From: Lepidodermella squamata
Lineage: Eukaryota; Gastrotricha
Reading direction: 5' to 3'
Length of the DNA stretch: 64,000 nucleotides
Assembly (NCBI GenBank): GCA_047495785.1
Contig: JBLDXI010000024.1
Location: 186,001-250,000, forward strand
This document shows positions 48,789 to 61,040 of the stretch, piece by piece. The notes below the pieces were generated by a model that did not search any database, had not been told where the DNA came from, and saw only the letters and a list, made by a program, of their open reading frames with translations. The position numbers and the translations under genes were made by a program. The stretch's first letter is position 1, and each line of letters starts with the position of its first letter.

Positions 48789-49665
48789 TATTGCTTAGTA
48801 AACGAAAAATATAATAAAATCTAAAAGAAAACATAGAAATACATAGAAGATTGAGCGGTAAGTTCCTTCTTTATTCCAGCAGCGGTTGACTGCGAGTAGT
48901 AAACAGAACAAAAGTGGCTACCTAACCTCTGGATAGCTACATATATAGCCAATATCGTTCAGAGCTGTCTGTTCTTAGCATTGCATTGTAACGCAATTTA
49001 TAGAATTTGAATCAACATTTACAAGTAACGGAACATAAAACGATCAATAATATTATTAACAATTTGATTACTGTTTTTGCGACATTCCGTCGTCGTCGAA
49101 ATACAGAAGATTGTGCCGTGGCAAAATAGCAAACGAGCGTGGCTTCAACACCGTTGCAGCTTGACGATGAGACTTTTTCGGGTAGAAATCATCACATTTG
49201 CGAAAATAAAATTAGTAGTAATCGACATAAATCATCGCAACTAACTAGCTACGTATCATGTAATCATTAATGTCATCGAATTTGTGAGATTCTAAGCATT
49301 CGTTTCTAAAGGTGCGAAGCGCTATCAAGGTTAAACAGCTATCTGACTCAGCTCGGTGTCCGCAATTCCGGGAGTAATAACAAATCCAAAGCACCTATCG
49401 ACCTAGTATTAAAGCCAATATGATAGTAAAAAACAGTGCGATAAGGGAATTTCGCGTTTTGCGGTGCAGGAAAAAAGGCACAAATAACAGCACTAGAATG
49501 AGAAAAACTGATAACAAAAGAGCCCACTACAGCGATAAGACTTTTTGTTTCCTTTAGTGGAACATTACGTCAGCTAGAATGATTAATTCGATTATATTAT
49601 TCATGAAATTAGGTCTTGTACATAGCAAATCAAGGAAGTATCATATTATACAAGAGGCTGGCATA
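48789..49665. other. Intergenic between ACBP and the BAG-domain gene
   Basis: 0.88 kb; ACBP promoter side plus the 3' UTR of the BAG gene. AT-rich, with no supported gene or RNA. Confidence 0.6.
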
Positions 49666-50782
<1,117 letters not shown>

Positions 50783-53700
50783 TTAGAAATAATTGTTGCT
50801 ATTGCTGTGAGATGAGCCCGGAGGATGACCGCGAACAGGGCTGGTCGCAATGATAACTGGCGGCTGGCTTTCGAACAACGGCTGGCCATACGGTTCAGGG
50901 GACTGTATTAATGATATAAAAACGAAATTGATTAATTATCTAATAACCAAAAGTGTAAAAGTGCAATTTTTTAGTCGAAAATGAGAGTTCAGTGTTGCCC
51001 ATTTTAGCCGCGGCCATGCATTCAAATCTATCAGGAACCTTCATTTTCAACCAATTTGTGGTTATAAAGTCCCGTTTCCGAACGACGGTGTTGGGTTATA
51101 CTCTTGAATATGTTAGGTGTTAGCTGGATATAGAGTTAAATCATGTGAAAATAATAGGAAATTGATTTTTGTAAAAGGTAATAGTATAACAACCCTAACA
51201 CCAGTGTTCAGTAGGATTCATAGATCGCAAACTCGGATCTCTTCAGGACCATCTGCGTCTGCGCGAATTAGTCACGATAGGCGAGTTTAATAATAGTAAT
51301 GACATTCAAGTGCATTCGGGTGAAAGTGCGTTAGTGAAATTTACCTGAATGGGTGCTTCGCCGGACGGCTGGTCGAAGAACGACCGGTAATTACTGCCGC
51401 CCAGGGAGGAGTTGTCGTACCAGGACGACCCTCCACCGCCACCACCACCACCTGAACCACCACCACCACCACCATTACCTGTACCACCACCACCCGCATA
51501 GCCGGCGGGGAAATCACCTGAATAACCCGACGAGGAGGAATGAGCTGGGAACGACCGATTATTCGGCATTTGAGACGAAGAAGGCAGCCGCTGGTGAGCC
51601 GGCGGTGGTTGAGGGTACGGTGCCGGCGGGTTCGCACCCGTCGACGTCACGTACTGCTCAACTAGCGGCGTCGAACCGCCGCCGCCTGATGATGTCGAAT
51701 ACTGAGGAGTCGTAGCAGACGACTGCCGGCGTGGGTCCGGTCCGTAAGAACTGGTTCGCTGGGTCTGGGAACTACTCCGACTGGAAGACGAGGCGGGTGG
51801 CGCTCCTGATCCACTACTCCGGTGGCTGCTACTAGTCCGCCGCATCGAAGATGAGGACGACGAAGAAGAACCAGGAGGACGAGACGGGTCGGCCTGGCTC
51901 TTACGACGACTCGAATCGTTCGGGTCACTGCTGTTCGACTGAGACGGGAAGTCTGGCTGAGATTTATGATGTTGCAAACTCCTGCCCGGCTGCGGTTCGG
52001 ATGACTGCTTCTGAATTTGCGGATATGAAGCCGACAGGGGTATGGGCGTCGGCTCTGGTATGCCGCTCGGAGTAACCGCTGGCGGTTTTTCCTTCGACCC
52101 ATCGAAAGAATTGGTTCGTTGCCTGAACCCTGAGCCAGACGACGCATTTCTCGACGACGACGAAGATGACGAGGACTGGCCATTGCCGCTTATCGGTAAA
52201 GTTCCAGGCCGTTTAGAGGAAGAACTCGATTCTTTCGAACCAGACGAGCCATTGCCATTGCCCTCAGCGTTAACAGTACTACTTTTCTTTGGAATTCGGA
52301 AACTGCCCAGCAAACTGCTACTAGGAGCCCCTTGGCTTGCAGCCGGTTGCTGCGGTGTAGTTTTCGACGAGCTGTTCGAGTTTTTCGGCGTCGTCTTCGA
52401 GGCACTTCCGCCCCCTGCTGCCGGGTCGGGTGTTCCCGTCGGTGTTGTCGACGGAGTTTTCTTCGGAATTTTCATATTGGTTGGTAGCGGTTTCGTAAAA
52501 TCTGACAAGGCCGCCGGCTTGGCTGCTTGGCCTTCGGTGCGTGGCTTATCTTTCTTGGAATCAGCTGACCCAGTAGTAGCGGCGTCTTTCTCAATTTTAC
52601 GCTGTTTAGCTAGAATCGGGCCAGACTTATCGTCGCTAATCGTTCGCTGGCGTTGCGAAGTGGCCGCGGTGGATGAAGCAGGGCCTGGTGCTGCTTTCGC
52701 CACGGATGTTTTCAAGGTAGCTGAACCAGCTGGATTGGCAACAGGCGCTGGTCTCTTAACCGGGCGCGATAAACTGGCTTTCAACTCTGCCGGCGAACTG
52801 GGTACAGGATCGCGGTCAGTGAACGCGAAGGCGTCCTCCTGCGACTCTTGAGCGTTCTTAAACAGAACCCGATCGAGAGCGGCTCGGGCAGCTTGACGAC
52901 TATCACCCGTGTCATAAATATCAGACGATTGAAGCAGCTTCATTCCGCCTTGCTTGCTAAAACTCGACTTCAGTGCCGCAACAGCCGGGGTCAAGCCACG
53001 CGAAGTCGACATAGGACGATTCGGGTCATTACCACCCGATGCATTTGTCGATTTATTAGCCGATGAGCTGGATGAAGTGTCCGGCAGCGAGTTACTGCTA
53101 GACTGTTCTGACTCGTCGGAAGAAATCACGCGTTGCTGCATACGATTACTTCCGATTCGCAGCTGACCCGACATCGCGCTGTTGGATCGAGACTGGTTTC
53201 GATTTCCCATCATCATCGACAATGGCGGGCTAGTTCGGGTGTCGTCGAAAACTGGCGAGGCTTCATAAACGCCTTGTTCACAGATAACCAAGCCTTTTTC
53301 GTCTTCTTCGCTAGCTGGTCGAGCAGGTAGTTCCGATTCGAGAACGGGCGGAGACGGCGAACCTTCGATGTTTGCATCGACCGGGTCATTGTTCATACCA
53401 GCCATCTTCTCGTCAGACGGGGTTGACTGAACACATGACTCCTCTGATTCTTCATTGCCATGTTCTGAGGGGTAGCTGAAAGCTGGAGTCATCGCCATTG
53501 GCGTATTGCTTTGATGGTATTCGCTGCCACCTCCTTGTAAATGGGTGAAGAATTCACTTCCGTGCCGAGAACCAGCCGGCGATTGTTGCATCGAAAACGC
53601 GGGCGAGGAAGCCGATGGAGACGTTGATGGTTTCCGTACTCGTTTTGCCTGGGTCGGTGGCTTGACCTTACCGGAAACTAAAACAGGCGACATCTGATGC

Positions 53701-55869
53701 TCACCAGTTTCGCTGACAGTGGGCAGGGATGGGCGTTTTTTCGACGAAGAAGCTGCTGCCGGGCTGCGAACAGCCGTGTTTTGAACAGCTGCTGCCGCCG
53801 AACCCGGTGAAATAACCAAAGGAACTTTCCTCGGCCGCCCTCTAGTTCCAGTGTGTATTGTCGTAGTCCGAACTGGAGCCGGTATGCTGATAGTTGGCGG
53901 TGGCGGGTCAAAACTTGTGATATTTGACGAGTTCGGAAGCCACGAGGTTGAGTTCAGCAAACGCGTCGGTGATAAATTTTCAGCGGACGGGCTGTACATC
54001 GCAGAATTATTCGCTACACTGGCGCTATTTGCTGCCGCTGCTGCTGCATTCATTGCATCACTCTCCGATAAAATTTCTTCGAGGATCGACGGCTTTTTTG
54101 ATTTCGCAGAATCACTGCAGGCTGATGGTGACAGCGCCATATTGACATCTTGCTTTTCGTCTTTAAGTAGGGAAGAACTCAGCGGAGCAGGCAGGAAGCT
54201 CTGCCAAATGAAAGCCCCAAGCGCTGACAATGACCAGGTCGCTTTGAAAACTTCAGAAATGGAATCAGTAAAGCTTTGAACTGAATCGTCAGTAGTTTCA
54301 GATAACATTGACTCCAAGGAATCAACTGCTATTGTCGGATCGTTGAAAGAAGCGCCGCATTCACGGGGGAAAGTTACTGTTGTAGATACGAACTTGGACT
54401 CAATCGGATGACGGCATTTCAGCGTAAACTTTGTCAATGAATGAACAGATATATTAAGTGGTACGCAAATGCTGTGACGGCTTTGATGATCGAGGCCACC
54501 TTTAGGCAACATGCTTTCGCAAGAATTCAGCAGTAACGAATTGAAGCGCTGTTGCAGCCGCAGTAAATGAGTGATGTGAGATAAACTTTTCGTATCACAA
54601 AATGGAATCGCCTCAACCCAGTGACATGGGTCAAATGCATTAGGATCAAGATCCTTTTCCCATTGCACTGAAATCGCCAACCGCATATTATGATTAGGAA
54701 GACTCTGTATATAAAGAGATGTGCAAAATAAAATGCTGAACATCATCAAATATCCTCCTACCTGTAAAATTCTGTCACTTCCAGATAAATTAAGGAGAGC
54801 TCTGGGAAATTCAGGCGTTGCCTCTCGCATAGAGGGCAAGCAACTGTGATTGCTCGTTGTCTTGAGAAATTGCAAAACGCCAGCGTTTCGACAAAGATCT
54901 TGTATTTTACGATAAATAGCAAAGCAGATCAAAACAGGTTTTTCCAGCACCAAAACGTAAACACCAGATACCGAAGCGTATGTAAAAACATTGGAAACGT
55001 GATTATGAGCCACCTAGGAAGATAACAAAATGCATTTAAATCACTAATTTGCTGAAATATTGCATACCTGAAGGCTGAAAGACGATTTAGATTGTAAAAA
55101 TTTGACATTTAACCGATATTCTGTTAGTTTTGCGACGTCATTGGTCAGCTGAGGCTGAGATGGATGGCAATAATAAACAACATATGGTCGAAGGAAACAA
55201 GATTGGCCGGATAAAATGTGTCCGTATCTAGATGAAAGCACGGATTCGCAGGATGGCAAAGGTTCCATATGGATAGCATCCCCGTTTATATCGCTGTATA
55301 TTGACAGAAGGCCATTCATAATCTTAGACAGTTCCCCGTTGTCGTCATGAGCAGCTTCGAGCATTGATTTGATCAATTCAACAAACGTCGTGAACACTGA
55401 ATTCAGATCGGAAGGCGCTTTTAGTAAACTGATAATGTCAAGTTCGGCATCATGAACTGCCGGGTGATGTAGGGAAACGCGCTCGATCGCCCCACGGCTG
55501 TCCAATTTAACAAATATGGTGAATGAGAGGACTCGCAAATCGATGACGTTATCTTAATCCAAAAGAATTAGCGAACAGGAGCAATGATAGGACAATTTTA
55601 CCCTTAGAATAAGCAACTTCGAAGCCAGATCGTTTAGCCACATCAGTAAAAGCTGTGCGCCATTTCTCCGCATCGTTTTTGCAGTCATTTTTAACATATG
55701 CTTTACCGTCGATCTGAAAGTAGAATTTTCATGGTTAATGGTTAATGGAAAATGGCCAATGACCCACTTGTTTCACGCAGCTAATCCAGTCTAAATATTT
55801 GCGGACGCCGGAATCAAATTTATCAAGAAGTGTCACCACACTTTTAACCTTTTCATCGCTGGCAGCCAT
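50783..55869 (-). CDS. MED1: Mediator complex subunit 1 (MED1)
   Basis: MED1 is the Mediator subunit that contacts nuclear receptors and other activators in the nucleus. Exons 55768..55869, 55602..55713, 55068..55552, 54762..55013, 51345..54704 and 50783..50902 give 1,476 residues. The N-terminal 560 or so residues form the MED1 domain; its best matches are LPNHNMRLAISV and ITHLLRLQQRFNSLLLNSC, which parallel LNHNMRF and the following helix in vertebrate MED1. The remainder is a disordered Ser/Pro/Thr-rich tail with repeated IPKK motifs (MKIPKKTP, FRIPKKSS) and a Gly tract near 51433-51500. The 57-bp intron at 54705..54761 has no stop and keeps frame, so the exons could be misread as one. The last 39 residues come from a separate exon ending SNSNNYF. 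Confidence 0.85.
51425..51500. repeat. CCACCA/CCACCG triplet tract encoding polyglycine
   Basis: Imperfect CCA/CCG triplets on the plus strand, translated on the minus strand as runs of Gly in the MED1 tail. A length-variable coding repeat is likely. Confidence 0.85.
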
Positions 55870-56937
55870 GCTCTTTTCATGACATTATCAACTCATTATA
55901 TAAATATATCTACACAAAAGACATACATCGACGGGTAATAACTAAGCCTCAAATAAAATCAAAGCGAATCAGAAGGATGTGATTGGCCTTATGAAAACTT
56001 CAGCAACCCGCAACATTTATCGGCAGGTCTTCCATGAATAAGTCATATAACATTGAGGCAAATGAGGCAGAGCGAGTAAACAACTAAAAAAGGTACAAGG
56101 TAACCAGTAAAGAATACAAAATACAACAGATCGACGTAATTAATCGGCCGGCAAACTGGTAACTAGAGCAGGAAGTCAAGTTGGTCAACTTTTTTTTCGA
56201 GATGGTCACACCCCAGGCCTCTTCGCTGATGCCGGTTTTTTTAATCAAATATTTCTCGTACTGCCATAAATTTCGGTCAAATTATAATCTGAACAATTTA
56301 AGAACAATTTTTAATTAATATACTTGAATACAGAGAAGAATGATTTACCGCGGAACGAACAATGTCCCTAACTCCATTTCTGCGGTTTTTTTGTTTGTTT
56401 GCGGTTACTGGGTAGAGGGAGTAGGCATAAGCTCGGAATGGTGTAGGAAACGAAGCCTAGTCTTCAGACCTATCTTAGGAGGAGCATAAATAGCGCCATC
56501 TTCGGCCTGAAGCATAACCAAGGCGATCTGATTGACGAATCAATAATATCGATAGTATCGAAGATGAAGCTAGAGGCGATGAGCAATGAGGAGCATTCTT
56601 CCGATTCGCTTTCCTCTTCTCAGCTTGTGCACCACTGTTAACTGTCGCATCGTGAGAAGACGTGTCATCCTCCTGCATAGATGACATCCTCACTCCGGTA
56701 TTTCGTATCATTGTTGAGTTTCGCGCACTTCCTATTTTCGACAACCCCGTCTACAAAATGAGCTTCACCGCGGCTTAGACGTCTTCTGCGGCTTTTTCAT
56801 GTCATACTACTTGAAACGCCAACTTTTAGAGTAATGGCCCTAATAAGTAATGGCGATTCCACTCTATAATTCATTTATGCCATTTTAAAGTTTGTTATCT
56901 ATTTTTTGTTATAGTTTCTTGACTAACATTTTGAAGC
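55870..56937. other. Divergent region upstream of MED1 and the Cys-rich secreted gene
   Basis: 1.07 kb. It should hold the MED1 promoter and the promoter of the plus-strand gene at 56938. A possible small minus-strand gene lies at about 56400-56800 (separate entry). Nothing else was recognised. Confidence 0.5.
56475..56744 (-). other. Unassigned open frame(s), possible small gene
   Basis: A minus-strand frame with an internal ATG at 56712 gives about 78 residues (MIRNTGVRMSSMQEDDTSSH...). Two other frames in the same stretch also contain protein-like segments (KCAKLNNDTKYRSEDVIYA and IALVMLQAEDGAIYAPPK), the second preceded by a possible 3' splice site. I could not join them into one convincing model, so this may be a small spliced gene or chance. 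Confidence 0.2.
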
Positions 56938-57740
56938 ATGGCGTCAGTATGTTGGCTTCTTTCATCTCTCGCCTTGCTTTTATTGATCGGAGATTGCAGT
57001 CTTGCAACTGTCGCTCCTTTCACTGAGAACGAAATGTATTTCATCGAGAAAGAGAGCCAGAAGCCATGCACTTATTTCATGGGCAAAGAGCGAAATGGTC
57101 AAGATGCTCGCAAGTCTAGGAGAGAGTCGAGTTTGGTGAACTGCACCTGGTATAAGGATCAAGCTTGCTGTAAACGCACCGAAGTAACTTCGGTGTTCTC
57201 AAAAATGTATCCCTTGAACTTGGCATCGACGTAAGAAATTAATTTGTCCATTCTGTTTTGTCATTATTAAACTTTGTTCTCTTCAGGCGCTGTCGAAATT
57301 TGATCAACTATATGCTTTGCTATTGGTGTTCGCCTGTTCAATATAAGTGGTATTACAAGTAAGAGAAAAATTCCCCGATAAATCATTGACCATTAATTCC
57401 AACTTCCTTTATTTTAGACGTCTATTTATATGCAAGGACTATTGCGATCTTGTTTACACGGAATGTGCTAGTAAGTGTCTAATACCTATGACGCGCAATT
57501 TTTTACGCGGAACTAATAATTTCAGAAGCCACCTGGAATAACTTTGAGTTGGGTGTGAAGTACCGCTCGGGCACACAATTCTGCGAGGCTCAAAAATTTG
57601 AAGTTGTTCAGTCATATCCATGTTTCGACTTTGACGAAAGCATTTTTGATGCCGCTTCCAGTTTGCAGCCAATGTTGCGAAATTCTATTTTGATTTTTGC
57701 TGCCAGGGCTGTTGCAAGTTTCTTGACAACTTCGTACTGA
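56938..57740 (+). CDS. Secreted/GPI-like cysteine-rich protein, folate-receptor-like
   Basis: Four exons, 56938..57230, 57287..57358, 57418..57470 and 57526..57740, give 210 residues with agreeing phases. A clear signal peptide (WLLSSLALLLLIGDCSLA) is followed by a compact Cys-rich domain: DQACCKRTEV, RCRNLINYMLCYWCSP, then LFICKDYCDLVYTECA and TQFCEA. The spacing resembles the folate-receptor/riboflavin-binding family (CC...C..C...C.P...C..YC...C), though the ligand-contact residues cannot be checked by eye. The last 25 residues are hydrophobic (MLRNSILIFAARAVASFL), which fits a GPI-anchor signal or a membrane anchor. An alternative is a lineage-specific Cys-rich surface protein. AATAAA follows at 58039. 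Confidence 0.6.
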
Positions 57741-58288
57741 ATAACTTTGAGTGCTTTCAAGTTCTTTGTTGGAGCTGCGACAAGTTTTTTTAAAGTGCCT
57801 GAATTGAAATCAAATATGCCTAGCTTGGATTCTGATTGGCTCATAGAGTAAGATATTATATTATTGTATTGTTAATGATCTCTATGATGCACGTGAAGCG
57901 CCATCGTCAGTCTCGTATTGTGATAAAACTGCCTGTTCTACCAGACTTTTATATTGATCAATTTTTCGATCTAATTGATGTGCAATGCTCTAATTTTTTA
58001 TCAGTGTTTTGTTTTTACACCAGATTTTGTCAGTGTTAAATAAATAGTTGTTGCTTTTAAAACATCGCCGAACTCTTGTTATTCATCATTTATTTTTCAG
58101 CTTTCAGCTTCTCATCTAATCCGTTTCAAAATAAGTTTACAAGAGTGCTTTTGCAGTAACGCTATATATACATGAGAGGTCGAGTTGACGACTGGCAATG
58201 TTGCAGGCATAAATCATCAGACGAACGCTTCGTGACAAAATAATGTGGCAACAAACAGGTTTTGATAAGCTCGATCGATAGCGGATGA
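57741..58288. other. Convergent intergenic
   Basis: 0.55 kb between two convergent genes, with a poly(A) signal AATAAA at 58039..58044 for the upstream plus-strand gene. A short open frame at 57836..58039 looks like 3' UTR. Confidence 0.6.
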
Positions 58289-59899
58289 TTAATCGGCTTC
58301 GCTGTTCTCTACTACCTGAGGATATTGCAATCTAGATATTCTGTGAAAGGCAGCTAGATCCTTTGCGACTAGGGAGTGCGAAAGGCGGAACTGCAGAGGC
58401 TCGATCTTCTGGTTCCAAGCCGGATTTTGAGCGTGAACCATCTTGTCAGTATCGATGACATTTTTCATAAGAGTTTCAATGCCTCGCATTCTGAACACGT
58501 AGCCGCGAGTGTCGCTGAGATGAGCACTAAAATCAATAACATCAGGTGACCGAATGATGGCTCCAACTGGGAATATGAAAGGCCGTAAAATGGTGTATTG
58601 GCGAGTAATTTTTGCGCTCGCGAGCAGTTGTTCCTTAATTTGAATCGGAGCGCTGACGTAGACCAGCCGGAAAAATGGGTGAACACTCATGACGATAATA
58701 TGAGAGCCATACAGCAACTTGTCATCGACCGTTCCCACCTTAAAATAATTATTTACTTGAAGAATTGATACATTGCAAATTTTACTGTTACCTGAGCGTG
58801 ACCAATTGAAATGTAATAAGGCCATTTGTAGAGAACAAAAGGCGAACCACCCCTGAGGGCGTCTTGAACCGAGTCAAACGGTGCTTTCGCTTCGCCTGAA
58901 ATGAAAGAGAAAATTAAATGTTTCGATTTCAGCTCGTATATGAATTAAAATATTACCTTTGGGCCACTGATGATATATGCAATCGCCACGTATGTCACAT
59001 TTGAAGACGCGAAGAGGATCGAGCGAGTATATGTAGTAAAGGGTGTTATTTACAGTTATCGGTATCCAGTTTATTTCAGTTCGCTGTAGCCGGGGTTTGA
59101 AATCTTCTGGAACATTGAGCTTCACAAGCTGGTTTTTGTCGTAGTTCCACAAAAACATTCGACCCCGGATGTCAGACTGGTCGCGATCGAACTGCCAAAT
59201 ATGGAACGACAGGAAAATTGTCTGATTCCACCTGAATAGGCGTGGATCCATCGGGCCGTCGGACCTGTAGGCGTAATGGCAGTTTGTAGCCGTCGGAATG
59301 CCGAGAATGCTTCCGCGTTCAAGAGCTGTCCAATCGGTATCGAATTCGCGCTTGTAAAGAAAATTTTCGGGGTAAGTATTTCGTGTTTTAATATCAGGAT
59401 CTTTGTTGTACAAGACATCGTAGTGGGAGAGCCAAATTCGTTGAACTGTCAAAATTGAGCCATCGTCTTTGTCTATGATAGCTGGGCCAAGACTGACATA
59501 AACGTTCTCTTCGAATGGATCGTATATTGCCTCGCTGAAAAATTGCTCGACTTCAGGCGAAAATGAGTAGACCAGAGATGTTGTAACAGGGGCTGAGACG
59601 TTGAAAAAATTACGACCCCGATCAGCGAAAACGCGACCGTTTTGAATGTAATTGCTGATGAATGTTCCTTTATGCCGCGGCCCGTCCAGGTGGTTACTCA
59701 GGGAGCGCTTGTGAGCCAGGCGAAATTTGATACCACCACCATCGCTGCCGAAGCAGGCGACGAAAAGCGAAAATGGCACGATGAAAAGAAGGACAAAAAG
59801 AGCGAAAAATGTCACAGCGCATTTTCGACCGCCCGACGTCGTCGCCCACCACCGTCGTAGGCGCAGAATTTTCAGTTTTACCTCGCTCACCGACGTCAT
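58289..59899 (-). CDS. Type II membrane protein, beta-propeller carbohydrate-enzyme-like
   Basis: Exons 58957..59899, 58792..58895 and 58289..58738 give 498 residues. A basic cytosolic tail (KLKILRLRRWW) precedes one membrane anchor (TFFALFVLLFIVPFSLFVAC); the rest would face the Golgi/ER lumen. The lumenal part has patterns of five-bladed propeller glycosidases and mannosyltransferase-like proteins: YRSDGPMDPRLFRWNQTIFL, EINWIPITVNNTLYYIYSLD, then LRGGSPFVLY and LYGSHIIVMSVHPFFRLVYV. Asp and Glu residues at blade starts could be catalytic. It is head-to-head with the transporter-pyruvyltransferase fusion, 1.14 kb away, which hints at a shared glycan pathway. The exact family is not known to me; a transferase or a hydrolase are both possible. 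Confidence 0.6.
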
Positions 59900-61040
59900 G
59901 CCTTGCCAGAAAGCTCGTAAATCCGCAAGTAAAATGTGAACGAGAGAGGGCTGCGCTGAAAAGTGGCGGCGTTGTAAATTCAGTTTTAGAGCCGCTATAT
60001 TTGATTAGCGAGCGGGCAAGCAAGTCCGAGTGAGTGCGGTCCGAAATCGCAAATAAGTGGCGACAGGTATCGACGACTGACCTTTTCGGATGCGCTCTAA
60101 ATAGCGTAGCGACAAAACCAGCGACAAGAAATGCGCGTCGTGACAGTCCGGCACTATACACAAGAGGTAAGAGAGGTACGCTGCTTAGTCGGTATACGCG
60201 CCTCGGCGGCGTCGCTGTGTTTGGCCAAATTAATACAGTGCGAAATTTTTTAGAAAATTCGGCATGTCCCTAAAAACAACAACAACGAGTTACTTTTGTG
60301 CGTCTCACCTTATTTAAAAAAGACGGAAAGAAAAATCTGACTTTCACGAGTAGTTTCTGTTGAACCGAGCGGGTAAAATGATAATAAAAGTAGCTAGGTG
60401 TTTCTGAGTGCATTGGTAAACGAGCCGCCGGTGTCCTTTGTATTATTCAAATCGGAAAATGAGAGAAACGTTTCGTAACCAACGTCTGAACTTTCGATTG
60501 CGTGTATTGGTGGCGAACAAGAATGCATCTTTCGACATTCTCTGTGTACACATGCACACGTGAAGCACGGCTGGGCGCCAAGCACTGCTCTCTTGTTGCA
60601 ACTCGGACTACATACTGCCCTAATAATATTATTACTATTAAGAATAATACTCACAGAGCTGCTGTATACCTATTGTATTGGGTTTTAAGCTGCGCACACG
60701 TTACGGTAAACAATTATTCACGTAAACGCCAAGAATATGGTGACGACGGCGACGACGACGACAACAAGAAATGTCTCAGGCACAGCCTAGCGTAATGCGC
60801 CGTCGTAATATTATATTTGGGGTATTCTCAGCAGTGGTCGCATTACCTATATTTTATATGCTGAAAGGTCACAACATGCTGCTCATCCACCTTGATGTTG
60901 TAAAGCTCAGCTGCAGAAAATAATATTATTAGTATTATCTCTGGTATCGCGCTCACTTTTCTTTTGTGCTTTATTAACAAAAGTCATTCGCGTCAATTTC
61001 AGCACTTAGCTATATATATTTACCCGGAAAACACCGACGC
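59900..61040. other. Bidirectional intergenic/promoter region
   Basis: 1.14 kb separating two divergent genes that both seem to act on lumenal glycans. It holds both promoters and probable 5' UTRs. Short frames on either strand (60394..60654 minus, 60502..60795 plus) overlap one another and have no motif. An imperfect GAC repeat lies near 60741-60765. Confidence 0.55.

Noticed and set aside
52042-52851. 269-codon plus-strand open frame opposite MED1
   Set aside because: Antisense shadow of the Ser/Pro-rich MED1 exon; its composition mirrors that repeat-rich coding strand.
60394-60795. Overlapping open frames on both strands upstream of the fusion gene
   Set aside because: No motif, low-complexity composition and mutual overlap; treated as promoter/5' UTR DNA.
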